Part shown: positions 8,171-15,169 of the stretch, in pieces
How positions within the stretch are numbered: position 1 is the first letter of the stretch
Layout: every line of letters begins with the position of its first letter
Program-made: the position numbers and the translations under genes
Origin: Deltaproteobacteria bacterium
GTDB lineage: Bacteria; Desulfobacterota_B; Binatia; UBA9968
Length of the DNA stretch: 18,683 nucleotides
Assembly (NCBI GenBank): GCA_016193385.1
Contig: JACPSF010000141.1
Span: forward strand, 1 to 18,683
Direction: 5' to 3'
Notes under the pieces: generated by a model
Database searches by the model: none
Seen by the model: only the letters and a program-made list of their open reading frames with translations
What the model was told of the DNA's origin: nothing

Positions 8171-9574
8171 ATGGATGACCGCATCATCGAGTTTGCCCAA
8201 TTGCTGCGGCGTCACGGGGCGCGGGTTTCTTTGGCCGAGAACATGGACGCGGTTCGCGCGCTTGGATTTCTCGGCGTCGAGGACGCCTCTTCGTTTCGCG
8301 ACGGCCTGAGAGCTACCCTGATCAAGCGAGCGACGGATATTCGGACCTTCGAGGAACTGTTCGATCTGTATTTTCTGGGCTTGGGGAGCGCTCTCCGAGA
8401 ATCCGAACGCGAGCTCATGGCGCAATTGGGATTAATCCCGGCCGAGTTCCAGCGGCTTTTAGACGAAATCCGCGAGATGCTCGAGCGCTGGCAAACTGTC
8501 TCTGCTCTGGCCCGCGCGATTCTTGCCGGAGACCTGGCCCGGGCGGAGCGGCTTATCCGGCAGGCGGTCGCACAAGAAAAGCTGGGGCCGGCCGCGGATC
8601 CGTTGGAGATCGCGCTTTATTCCAGAATCTCGACCCGTCTGGCACTGGGCACAGTGGAGCAAGAGCTGGAGCGGTTCCGGGCTGCGGCGCTGGAGGGACC
8701 AGGCGACAGCGAGGCCCGGAAAAGGATCTCACGCTACGTGGATCGTCGCCTCCAAGATCTTTCCCGGATGCTTCGTGACATCCTCCGTCAGGAGCTCAAA
8801 AAGAGGGGCATCGCCGCTTCGGAGCGGCAACGGCCGGACTACCTCCTGCAGAAGAGCTTTGCCTATTACACGGAAGAGGATATCCGGCGAATGAACGAGG
8901 CCGTCACGCGGCTGGCCCAGCGCTTCAAAAATCTCTTAACGCTTAGGCGCAAAAAGGCTCGCCGCGGGCGTTTCGATCTCCAAGATACCTTGCGCAAGAA
9001 CCTGCAATACGGGGGTGTTCCTTTCCGGATCCAGCTTGATCGCAGGAAAAGGGAAAAGCCTCAGGTCCTGATCCTCTGTGACATCTCAGACTCGGTCTTG
9101 AATGCCTCTCGCTTTATGCTCCAATTCGTCTACGCCGTGCAGGAGCTGTATAGCAAAGTGCGGAGTTTTGTCTTCGTCAGCGACCTTGGGGAGGTCACGC
9201 AGCTCTTTGAAGAGCACGAAATCCACCTGGCCGTCGAGTTGGCCCTCAAGGGAGAGGTTATCAATGTCTACTCCCGTTCTAACTTTGGCCGTGCCTTTGA
9301 GATCTTTTACCGGCAACACTTCGCCGCTGTGACCGGGAAGACCACGGTCATGATCATCGGGGATGGCCGCAACAACTATAACCGGCCAAACGAGTGGGCG
9401 CTGCAGGAGATTCGGAGAAAGGCCAAGAGACTTGTTTGGCTGAATCCGGAAAGCCGGTGGAAGTGGGGCTTCGGCGACAGCGAAATGCCGCGCTACGCTC
9501 CCCATTGCGACGTTGTCGAGGAATGCGGCAATATCAGCCAACTCTACCGGGTTATCGATCGAATGGTGCCATGA
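8171..9574 (+). CDS. VWA-domain protein, CoxE family
   Basis: A 467-aa protein: a helical, Arg/Glu-rich N-terminal region (about residues 1-290) followed by a von Willebrand A domain. The metal-ion-dependent adhesion site is visible as D304-I-S306-D-S308 in ILCDISDSV, with a later IIGDGRNN aspartate and the family tail RLVWLNPE. The CoxE family works with a MoxR ATPase; in carboxydotrophs CoxD/CoxE help mature the Mo/Cu active site of CO dehydrogenase. Here the target is unknown. The ATG at 8171 is 6 bases after the moxR stop; earlier in-frame codons lie inside moxR. Its stop overlaps miaB (ATGA), making one co-translated unit. Confidence 0.9.
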   Translation: MDDRIIEFAQLLRRHGARVSLAENMDAVRALGFLGVEDASSFRDGLRATLIKRATDIRTFEELFDLYFLGLGSALRESERELMAQLGLIPAEFQRLLDEIREMLERWQTVSALARAILAGDLARAERLIRQAVAQEKLGPAADPLEIALYSRISTRLALGTVEQELERFRAAALEGPGDSEARKRISRYVDRRLQDLSRMLRDILRQELKKRGIAASERQRPDYLLQKSFAYYTEEDIRRMNEAVTRLAQRFKNLLTLRRKKARRGRFDLQDTLRKNLQYGGVPFRIQLDRRKREKPQVLILCDISDSVLNASRFMLQFVYAVQELYSKVRSFVFVSDLGEVTQLFEEHEIHLAVELALKGEVINVYSRSNFGRAFEIFYRQHFAAVTGKTTVMIIGDGRNNYNRPNEWALQEIRRKAKRLVWLNPESRWKWGFGDSEMPRYAPHCDVVEECGNISQLYRVIDRMVP

Positions 9575-10935
9575 AAAAACTTTACGTCCAGACCTACGGT
9601 TGCCAGATGAATCAACATGACTCCGAGCGCATCCTACAGGTCATGAGGCGGTTGAACTACATTCCCACGGAGAACGCCGAACACGCCGACTTGATCCTTC
9701 TTAACACCTGCAGCGTGCGCGACAAGGCCGAGCACAAAGTCTATAGCGCACTGGGGCGGTGGCGCGAGTTCAAGGAGCGGAAAAGGGATTTGATCATCGG
9801 CGTCGGGGGCTGCCTGGCGCAGCAACAGGGAGAATCTCTTCTGCGCCGAATCCCGTACCTTGACCTGGTGTTCGGCACCCACAACATTCATAAGCTTCCC
9901 GAGATGGTCCGCCAAGCGGAGACCCTCGGGAAGCGGCCGGCCGAATTGGCCTTTTACCGCGACCCGGCCTATATGGAGGATCCCGGGGGAAGGCCCCAAG
10001 TGCAGGGTCCGAAGGCGTTTGTCACGATCATGCAGGGATGCAGCAAAGTCTGCAGTTTTTGCATCGTTCCGTACGTACGCGGCCGGGAAATCAGCCGACC
10101 GAGCGAAAAGATTCTTCATGAAATCCAAGACCTAGTTCGCCGCGGAGTCAGAGAGGTCATGCTGCTCGGACAAAATGTGAACTCCTACGGGAAAACTTCT
10201 ACCCAGGAGTTGACCTTTCCCCAGCTGTTAAATAGGATAAACGATGTCGCTGGGTTGGAGAGAATCCGGTTCACAACCTCGCATCCTCAGGATCTCAGCC
10301 CCGATCTGATCGAAGCCTATGGCAAGCTCGAGAAACTTTGCGAGCACCTGCATCTGCCGGTGCAGTCTGGATCGGACGGCGTGCTTCAGAGGATGCGCCG
10401 CGGCTACCGTCGCGAGGAGTACCTGGACCGGCTCCGCAGGCTGCGTGACCGCTGTCCGAACGTGGCCCTCAGCACGGACATCATCGTAGGATTCCCGGGT
10501 GAAACCGAGGAGGAATTCGCGCAGACGCTGGCTATCCTCCAAGAAGTAGAGTATGATGAGGTATTCGCTTTTATGTATTCGCCTCGGCCTCGTACGGCAG
10601 CGGCAATACTCTATCGCAACGACGTTCCCGAGGAAGTCAAGAAGGAGAGGTTGGCGGGGGTCCAACGGCTGCAGAGCCAAATTTCCCTTCGGAAGAATAG
10701 GATGTTGATCGGAGGCGTACAGGAGATTTTGGTCGAAGGGCCAGCGAAATTGGGAAGCGGTCAGGTTGCAGGGCGCACCAAAACCAATAAAATAGTCAAT
10801 GTGGCGGGACCGGAGAACCTCACGGGATGCCTGCGGCCAGTCCGGGTCATCGGCGCTTCGGCCAATTCACTTCTGGGAGAGTTGCTGGCGGTGAGCGACG
10901 CCGCAACTACGCTTGAAGCAAGGGGGGTAGCATGA
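9571..10935 (+). CDS. miaB: tRNA-2-methylthio-N6-dimethylallyladenosine synthase MiaB
   Basis: Radical-SAM methylthiotransferase that converts i6A37 to ms2i6A37 in tRNAs reading UNN codons. The 454-aa protein shows the three expected domains: N-terminal UPF0004 with cluster cysteines C11, C47 (NTCSVR) and C81 (GGCLAQ); radical SAM core with C157-x3-C161-x2-C164 (MQGCSKVCSFCIVPYVRGRE), LGQNVNSYG and STDIIVGFPGET; and a C-terminal TRAM domain (from about residue 375). All six cluster cysteines are intact. The start overlaps the VWA stop by 4 bases and the stop overlaps the downstream DUF151 gene by 4 bases. The NxxR-x-YG-type signature favours MiaB over RimO or MtaB. Confidence 0.96.
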   Translation: MKKLYVQTYGCQMNQHDSERILQVMRRLNYIPTENAEHADLILLNTCSVRDKAEHKVYSALGRWREFKERKRDLIIGVGGCLAQQQGESLLRRIPYLDLVFGTHNIHKLPEMVRQAETLGKRPAELAFYRDPAYMEDPGGRPQVQGPKAFVTIMQGCSKVCSFCIVPYVRGREISRPSEKILHEIQDLVRRGVREVMLLGQNVNSYGKTSTQELTFPQLLNRINDVAGLERIRFTTSHPQDLSPDLIEAYGKLEKLCEHLHLPVQSGSDGVLQRMRRGYRREEYLDRLRRLRDRCPNVALSTDIIVGFPGETEEEFAQTLAILQEVEYDEVFAFMYSPRPRTAAAILYRNDVPEEVKKERLAGVQRLQSQISLRKNRMLIGGVQEILVEGPAKLGSGQVAGRTKTNKIVNVAGPENLTGCLRPVRVIGASANSLLGELLAVSDAATTLEARGVA

Positions 10936-11459
10936 GCAAAAAAGAGGATTCCATCCGGATGTCAGTGGGCGGACTCACGCTAGATCCGGTCACCAAAACG
11001 CCTATTGTGATCCTCAAAGACAGCGACAACAAACTGAACCTTCCCATTTGGATCGGTCTGTTGGAAGCCACGGCCATGGCCACGGAGCTGGAAGGGATCA
11101 AGATGGCCCGTCCAATGACCCATGATCTGCTCAAGAACATCCTTGGCGAGATGGGAGGGTCGGTGGAATCCGTAGAGATCACGGAACTCAAAGAGAATAC
11201 CTATTATGCTTTGATCTACCTGCTGGTGGGCGGCCGCGAACTGGTCATCGATTCCCGCCCCAGCGACGCTATCGCTCTGGCTCTGAGGACGAAAAGCCCG
11301 ATCTACGTGGCAAAAGCCGTTCTCGAAGCTTCCAGCATTCTCCAACAAAACGAGGAAGGCAAAGAAGCCGAGATTGCCAACGTCTCAAATGTCTCCAAAG
11401 AAAAGTGGGCCGAGATCCTGGAAAAGATGTCCCCTGAGGACTTCAAGTATAAAATGTAA
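10932..11459 (+). CDS. Bifunctional nuclease family protein (DUF151)
   Basis: A 175-aa protein with the BFN/DUF151 core: VGGLTLDPVTKTPIVILKD, LPIWIGLLEATAMATELEG, TYYALIYL and the signature SRPSDAIALALRTKSPIYV. Plant BFN1 members are reported to have DNase and RNase activity; bacterial ones are poorly characterised. A charged C-terminal tail (SKEKWAEILEKMSPEDF) resembles UVR-like segments seen in homologues. Its start overlaps the miaB stop by 4 bases. The miaB-DUF151 neighbourhood recurs in deltaproteobacteria, suggesting a link to RNA metabolism (inference). Confidence 0.93.
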   Translation: MSKKEDSIRMSVGGLTLDPVTKTPIVILKDSDNKLNLPIWIGLLEATAMATELEGIKMARPMTHDLLKNILGEMGGSVESVEITELKENTYYALIYLLVGGRELVIDSRPSDAIALALRTKSPIYVAKAVLEASSILQQNEEGKEAEIANVSNVSKEKWAEILEKMSPEDFKYKM

Positions 11460-11529
11460 TGGCCCGGGGCCCAGGCTCGGTTGTCAACTCTCATTCCTCC
11501 CAGGCACCCCTACGGCTCTTTCGACATGA

Positions 11530-12225
11530 ATGCCACACTCTTCTAAAAGAATCACGCGCAAGGATCTGCGCCAGCCGGACCAATTCGTCACCTTCACCGG
11601 CAAACTGATCCACCTTGTCCAGCAACACAAGACGGCTTCCATAGCGTCCTTGGCCGTGATCCTCGGAGCTTTCTTGCTCTGGGGCAGCTGGGACTTGTAC
11701 CGCGGGCGCCAAAACCGTCTCGCGGCTCAAGGCTATTCCCGTGCCCTGAGCCTGTTTCAGGAAGGAAGATACCGCGAGGCCACTGAAGTGTTTACCCAGG
11801 TCAGCAAGTCCGGCTCATCCACCTACAGCCGCGTAGCTTCTCTCTACCTTGCCAACATTTATTTCGCGCAGGATCAGCCACAGAAGGCCTTGCCAGTCTT
11901 GCAGGAGCTGGCACGAAAAAAAATTGGGCCGGAATACTTGCAGCAGCTTGCCTTGCTCACCCTCGGCTATGCGGAGGAAAAAACCGGAAAATACAAGGAG
12001 GCTTCCGCAAGCTTCGCCGCTGCAGCAAGGCTGTCCGGACCATTCCGCGGCGACGCCATGCTCGGGAACGCTCGCGCGAACCGTAGCGCCGGCCAAGATA
12101 AAGAGGCCTTGAGCATCTACCGGGACTATCTCGCCAGCTTTGCTGGCGCAGAACGAAGCGCGGAAGTGTCCCTTCAGGTCGATGAACTAGAGGCAAAGAT
12201 AGGTAAGGCTGAAAAGACGAAATGA
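11530..12225 (+). CDS. Membrane-anchored tetratricopeptide-repeat protein (YfgM-like architecture)
   Basis: A 231-aa protein with a cytoplasmic N-terminus, one transmembrane helix at about residues 35-55 (ASIASLAVILGAFLLWGSWD) and a periplasmic region of TPR-type helix pairs: SRALSLFQEGRYREATEVF, YLANIYFAQDQPQKALPVL, LTLGYAEEKTGKYKEASASF, GNARANRSAGQDKEALSIY. The layout matches the YfgM/DUF2133-like TPR proteins that act as periplasmic chaperone ancillaries of SecYEG, though sequence identity to YfgM itself is not evident to me. The ATG at 11530 sits 70 bases after DUF151; another ATG at 11526 is out of frame and stops after six codons. Probably the last gene of the operon. Confidence 0.82.
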   Translation: MPHSSKRITRKDLRQPDQFVTFTGKLIHLVQQHKTASIASLAVILGAFLLWGSWDLYRGRQNRLAAQGYSRALSLFQEGRYREATEVFTQVSKSGSSTYSRVASLYLANIYFAQDQPQKALPVLQELARKKIGPEYLQQLALLTLGYAEEKTGKYKEASASFAAAARLSGPFRGDAMLGNARANRSAGQDKEALSIYRDYLASFAGAERSAEVSLQVDELEAKIGKAEKTK

Positions 12226-12244
12226 GACGCAGATGCAACTCCGC

Positions 12245-12499
12245 TCAGACAGCCTTGTTTCGCTCATCAATCCACGCTTCTGCAGCTCTGAAGGCGCTTC
12301 TATCCGCCTCTTCTTGACTCTGATAAGGGCGGTCCAGTCTGTCTTGGTGAACTGGCTTCCGAGGAGTCCCTTCCCTGTAGATCCGATAAGCGGGATACCA
12401 CTCTCCCCATTTTTTGTTCCGTCCAGGACGGCCAAGCGCTCCATTAAAAGACACTGCCTGAATCACATAGCCCCCGTATGTTTCCCTAGTTACAGGCAC
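12245..12499 (-). CDS. Small conserved-looking hypothetical protein
   Basis: An 84-aa soluble protein with a GTG start supported by AGGAG (12506-12510) six bases upstream. The N-terminus (TYGGYVIQAVSF) and the C-terminal RSAFRAAEAWIDER resemble small proteobacterial proteins that begin with a Y-x-G-Y-x-I strand and end in an A-x-x-x-AxxWID helix. No function is known to me. It is convergent with the TPR gene (19 bases apart) and divergent from the binding-protein gene. Confidence 0.65.
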   Translation of the reverse strand: MPVTRETYGGYVIQAVSFNGALGRPGRNKKWGEWYPAYRIYREGTPRKPVHQDRLDRPYQSQEEADRSAFRAAEAWIDERNKAV

Positions 12500-12627
12500 A
12501 CTACTCTCCTAAGGGCCGCGCCGGATGTCGGATTATGCGTCTTTAGATCGAGCGACCCTTTCATGGTTTGAATTAATAGCCCTCGGCATTCGTCTTTGTC
12601 AACCCGTTTAATCTTCCCTGATTCACC

Positions 12628-12657
12628 TTGACGCTTTTCCGTAGATAGCGATATAGC
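12628..12657 (+). promoter_or_regulatory. Candidate sigma-70 promoter for the ABC binding protein gene
   Basis: TTGACG (12628-12633), 18-base spacer, TATAGC (12652-12657). It lies 26 bases before the ATG at 12684 and upstream of the GGAGG ribosome site at 12674-12678. The 12500-12627 stretch otherwise shows no gene. Confidence 0.45.
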
Positions 12658-12683
12658 TCCGGCATCTCACCATGGAGGTTCCT

Positions 12684-13877
12684 ATGAGACTCCTTGTGGT
12701 CCCTTTCCGACTATTTTGCGCTTTAGCAGGCTGCGGAAAAACGCTCCGTTCACCCTTCGACGAACTCAGGGCGAACGGAGCAGCCCTTGAAATCATTCGC
12801 GATTTTCCGTTCATGCTGAGGCTCTCGAAGCATGAAAAACACTTTTTCCGCAGCCTGTTAGTGGTTAAACTCCTGTGGATTATTCTTATTCTTTTTCTGC
12901 TTCTGGTTAACGTTGGCGAGACCGAGTCTGCCGCAGCGCCCACAAAGACCATCATCGCCCACGCCGCCATGAACGCCAGGGTGGCGCCGCTCTGGGTCGC
13001 CCAGGACCAGGGATTTTTCGTAAAAAACGGGGTCGCGGCGAACGCGATCTTCATCCGTCAGGCTCCTGTTTTGGTGGCCGCGCTAACTGCGGGCGATGTC
13101 GACGTCGCTTACACCGGAGGAACTACGGTCTTGGGGGCTGTTGGGGGCGGAGCGGACTTGAAGGTCGTTGCCTCCCTGACCAACCGGCTTACCTTCGATC
13201 TGGTGGCCGCGCCCGCCATCAAGAGCGCGAAGGATCTTCGCGGCAAACGCTTTGGAGTCCAGACTCTTGCAGGCACGGTCTGGCTAGGCGCCATGCTCGG
13301 ACTGGAATATCTCGGCCTTGACCCGCGCCGGGACAACATCAACTTCCTGGTGATAGGCGATCAGACAGTCCTGACGCAAGCGCTTGAGGGAGGGCAGATT
13401 GACGCGACTGTTCTGGACGGGGTCTTCAGCCGCAGGCTCAAACAAAAAGGGTTCACGATTCTCGCGGAGTTGCAGAAGGCAAACATTCCTTTCTCCGCCC
13501 AGGGATTGGCTGTCAAGGGAACCTATCTTCAGGAGCAGCGCGAGACTCTCGAAGGCGTCCTCAAGGGAATGTTCGAAGGAATCGCGTTCAGCCTGGCTCC
13601 CAAAAACAAAGGCGCGGTTATCGGCACCATTATGAAGCAGCTCAAACTCTCTGATCCGGCGGTCGCGGAAGAAGGCTATCAGGACATTATCAATGGCATA
13701 GAGAGAACGCCGTTTCCTACGGCGGGGGGGCTGCGTAACATCCAGCGATTCATGAAGCTGCGCAACCCGACGATCGAGAAACTAAAGGTGGAGGAGATGA
13801 TTGACGACCGGATTCTTCGCAGGCTTGACGAGAGCGGCTTCCTGGATCGCCTTTACAAAACCTATCCCGGAAAGTAG
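12684..13877 (+). CDS. ABC transporter substrate-binding protein (NMT1/THI5, SsuA/TauA-like) with an insertion in its signal-peptide region
   Basis: A 397-aa periplasmic solute-binding protein. The mature part begins near TKTIIAHAAMNARVAPLWVAQDQGFFVKNG and continues with AALTAGDVDVAYTGG, KSAKDLRGKRFGVQTLAGT and LEGGQIDATVLDG, all typical of the NMT1/SsuA fold that binds small organic solutes such as sulfonates or pyrimidines. ATG 12684 is chosen for the GGAGG at 12674-12678. A 131-bp repeat element lies in frame between codons for FCAL and LVVKLLWIILILF; it adds 45 codons with the TTAG duplication. Removing it rejoins an uninterrupted hydrophobic leader. Secretion could alternatively use internal starts (ATG 12813 or GTG 12861), which still precede a complete signal peptide ending near ESAAA. 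No permease or ATPase is adjacent. The substrate is unknown. Confidence 0.88.
   Translation: MRLLVVPFRLFCALAGCGKTLRSPFDELRANGAALEIIRDFPFMLRLSKHEKHFFRSLLVVKLLWIILILFLLLVNVGETESAAAPTKTIIAHAAMNARVAPLWVAQDQGFFVKNGVAANAIFIRQAPVLVAALTAGDVDVAYTGGTTVLGAVGGGADLKVVASLTNRLTFDLVAAPAIKSAKDLRGKRFGVQTLAGTVWLGAMLGLEYLGLDPRRDNINFLVIGDQTVLTQALEGGQIDATVLDGVFSRRLKQKGFTILAELQKANIPFSAQGLAVKGTYLQEQRETLEGVLKGMFEGIAFSLAPKNKGAVIGTIMKQLKLSDPAVAEEGYQDIINGIERTPFPTAGGLRNIQRFMKLRNPTIEKLKVEEMIDDRILRRLDESGFLDRLYKTYPGK
12723..12861. mobile_element. MITE-like palindromic element with 15-bp terminal inverted repeats and TTAG duplication
   Basis: The element spans 12727-12857 (131 bp). Its ends CAGGCTGCGGAAAAA (12727-12741) and TTTTTCCGCAGCCTG (12843-12857) are perfect inverted repeats. 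TTAG flanks it on both sides (12723-12726 and 12858-12861), as expected for a 4-bp target duplication. Inside are two further hairpins: GCTCCGTTC...GAACGGAGC around CCTTCGACGAACTCAGGG, and TTCATGC...GCATGAA around TGAGGCTCTCGAA. It encodes no transposase and would need one supplied in trans. The core resembles a degraded sequence beside the tRNA at 18497-18537. Confidence 0.8.
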
Positions 13878-13912
13878 ACCCATGACGGGGAAGAAAAAGT
13901 TGCTGTAGCTAT

Positions 13913-13930
13913 GGGAGAGTTCACTCTCCC
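13913..13930. other. Perfect short inverted repeat downstream of the binding-protein gene
   Basis: GGGAGAGT (13913-13920) and ACTCTCCC (13923-13930) form an 8-bp perfect stem with a 2-base loop, or 6 bp with a hexaloop, 36 bases after the binding-protein stop. It could be a transcription terminator or mRNA-stabilising hairpin, but no T-tract follows on either strand. Confidence 0.4.
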
Positions 13931-13956
13931 CAACCAACACGACCAGTCTGAAATGA

Positions 13957-13976
13957 GGGATATATACAACGTCTGA
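13957..13976 (+). repeat. 20-bp direct repeat, left copy
   Basis: GGGATATATACAACGTCTGA, matching the copy at 14700-14719 at 18 of 20 positions in the same orientation. The two copies bracket about 720 bases of AT-richer DNA with only tiny ORFs. They could be element ends or a shared promoter-proximal motif. Confidence 0.6.
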
Positions 13977-13992
13977 CCTGTCACTTGACAGG
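13977..13992. promoter_or_regulatory. Operator-like perfect palindrome over a -35 box
   Basis: CCTGTCA (13977-13983), CT, TGACAGG (13986-13992): a 7-bp perfect inverted repeat that begins directly after the 20-bp direct repeat and contains the TTGACA -35 hexamer of the candidate promoter. This position suits a repressor site. Confidence 0.45.
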
Positions 13993-14013
13993 ATGGGTGC
14001 GTTCTCCTATTAT
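13985..14013 (+). promoter_or_regulatory. Near-consensus sigma-70 promoter
   Basis: TTGACA (13985-13990), an exact -35 box; 17-base spacer; TATTAT (14008-14013), five of six to the -10 consensus. The predicted transcript start would be near 14020, only about six bases before the ATG at 14026, so the message would be nearly leaderless or would be a small RNA. Confidence 0.55.
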
Positions 14014-14025
14014 AAAATTATCATC

Positions 14026-14172
14026 ATGAAGAGTAAGAAAAAAATGTTAAAATTGCAGACAGCAAAGGCACGCAAAAGCCGCCGAGAGAAGTATATAAAA
14101 ACCATCGTTGAACCAGCCGAACGACTAGCAGATCTTATAACGCAAATGCAGAAGCGGAAAGCTGCTATTTGA
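14026..14172 (+). CDS. Very small basic protein ORF (48 aa), uncertain
   Basis: A 48-aa, lysine/arginine-rich frame (MKSKKKMLKLQTAKARKSRR at the N-terminus) ending in an amphipathic EPAERLADLITQMQKRK helix. It has no visible Shine-Dalgarno, but a near-consensus promoter ends 13 bases upstream. The composition would suit a small DNA- or RNA-binding protein or an antitoxin-like partner, but no family is recognised. It overlaps the convergent 85-aa gene by 8 bases. It could also be non-coding. Confidence 0.35.
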   Translation: MKSKKKMLKLQTAKARKSRREKYIKTIVEPAERLADLITQMQKRKAAI

Positions 14173-14422
14173 CGTTTGCAATCCGCTTAAATTCCTTCAC
14201 GGTCAACCCTAAAACAGCCGCCCATTGTTTCGCCACTCCATCAAGGCCCAACCCCCGTGGCACCCCGCGTGTTAGGGTTCTAATTATTGCTTCATCGCTT
14301 GCCCCTTCATCCCTTGCATGTTGCACCAATTCTCGCCGAAGGTCGAGAAGGACTTCCTTATACTCGCTCTCATCAAGTTGCCTAAGAAGCCTAACGATTT
14401 CCTTCGTACTTAGGCTCTTCAC
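14165..14422 (-). CDS. Hypothetical small helical protein (85 aa)
   Basis: An 85-aa, mostly helical protein: LSTKEIVRLLRQLDESEYKE, a charged middle (RRELVQHARDEGASDEAIIR), and a C-terminal VAKQWAAVLGLTVKEFKRIA that has a helix-turn-helix feel. A GTG start is assumed; it overlaps the stop of a 39-codon upstream frame by 4 bases (GTGA), a coupling pattern that could replace a ribosome site, as none is clear. I do not recognise the family. Base composition is less GC-rich than the flanking operons, in keeping with an acquired islet. Confidence 0.45.
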   Translation of the reverse strand: MKSLSTKEIVRLLRQLDESEYKEVLLDLRRELVQHARDEGASDEAIIRTLTRGVPRGLGLDGVAKQWAAVLGLTVKEFKRIANVK

Positions 14423-14538
14423 ATCGATTTTCCAACTGGGCTTTTACGGCATTTGCTACTCCGTTCGCGATTGGACCTCTTTAATGATCCTATATGCTCA
14501 TGTGAGCGAAAGTCCAATTGGATCGCAGACTTTTGCAT
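14419..14538 (-). CDS. Tiny upstream ORF (39 aa), possibly a leader or gene remnant
   Basis: An ATG-initiated 39-codon frame (MQKSAIQLDFRSHEHIGSLK at the N-terminus) whose TGA overlaps the GTG of the 85-aa gene. It could be a leader peptide, a coupled small protein, or a decayed N-terminal part of a longer gene. There is no independent support beyond the overlap. Confidence 0.2.
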   Translation of the reverse strand: MQKSAIQLDFRSHEHIGSLKRSNRERSSKCRKSPVGKSM

Positions 14539-14827
14539 AAGCAGTCCTAAAATTTGTCAGTGTAGCTCCTCTCCAGAGCACCATTCCAGCAACTCCTTAG
14601 ATTACGAACCAAGTGAACTCGTTGCCTCACGACCTAGCACGCTAGAAAGGGGGCAGCGCCGAATTTTTAAGGGAAAGTCTACTTAAGGTGGAAAGATGCG
14701 GGATATGTCCAACGTCTGATAAGATATATTATGTCAACTTTCCTTGATACCTGAAATAGCGATACCTACAAACGAACTCGTCAAGCGAGACCACTCCCCT
14801 CTCCCGACGAAGAAAGAAGAAACACAC
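14539..14827. other. Intergenic stretch without a supported gene
   Basis: No convincing coding frame on either strand. It holds the right copy of the 20-bp direct repeat (14700-14719) followed by an AT-rich tract (AAGATATATTATGTCAA). Small frames here lack ribosome sites and family features. Confidence 0.5.
14700..14719 (+). repeat. 20-bp direct repeat, right copy
   Basis: GGGATATGTCCAACGTCTGA, 18 of 20 identical to 13957-13976. Beyond the repeat, the flanks differ: an AT-rich tract here, a GC-containing palindrome at the left copy. Confidence 0.6.
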
Positions 14828-15118
14828 TTATTTGACTGAAAAAAGGCGTGTGCGGATTTTCTCTGTGCGCCGCACGTAGCGCCATCCGGCGCCGTTGTTC
14901 GGCAGGAGCTGGTAAATCCCCTGTTCCTCCAGACGACGGCTGCTCATGTCGCTGCAGGTAGTCAAGGAGGCGTTTTCGATCCATTCCTTATGGTAGGTGC
15001 AGTTCCCCCGTAAAGGGCGAGTCCCCGGGCGATATGGCTGAAGAAAAAGGCAGTAGCCGCAGACATTTCCCCCATCTCGAATGGAGCCGTTTTTGCCTGC
15101 CGGCGATTTTTTGCTCAT
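14828..15118 (-). CDS. Small four-cysteine protein, probable metal or Fe-S binder
   Basis: A 96-aa protein with C20-x2-C23, C40 and C55 (VCGYCLFLQPY, GNCTYHKEW, TTCSDMSSR). This C-x2-C...C...C spacing recalls small zinc- or iron-sulfur-binding proteins common as hypotheticals in deltaproteobacteria; the ligand cannot be fixed. The N-terminus is basic with no signal peptide. ATG 15118 has GAGG five bases upstream. It begins 51 bases after the true end of the SQR-type frame, so it is likely the last gene of that operon and a candidate partner or redox accessory of the flavoprotein. Confidence 0.65.
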   Translation of the reverse strand: MSKKSPAGKNGSIRDGGNVCGYCLFLQPYRPGTRPLRGNCTYHKEWIENASLTTCSDMSSRRLEEQGIYQLLPNNGAGWRYVRRTEKIRTRLFSVK

Positions 15119-15169
15119 AGCGTCCTCATACCCTGGCGGCTGATTAGGTGGTTCTCCCGTGCCAGCTGG

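Noticed and set aside
7203..9574. CO dehydrogenase (cox) locus
   Set aside because: Only CoxD/CoxE-like genes are present; no coxL, coxM or coxS-type genes in the window.
13913..13930. Rho-independent terminator after the binding-protein gene
   Set aside because: The stem is perfect, but no T-tract follows on either strand; kept only as an inverted repeat.
14453..14686. 77-codon plus-strand frame in the islet
   Set aside because: Serine-rich, no ribosome site, and antisense to the small minus-strand frames; no sign of selection as a protein.
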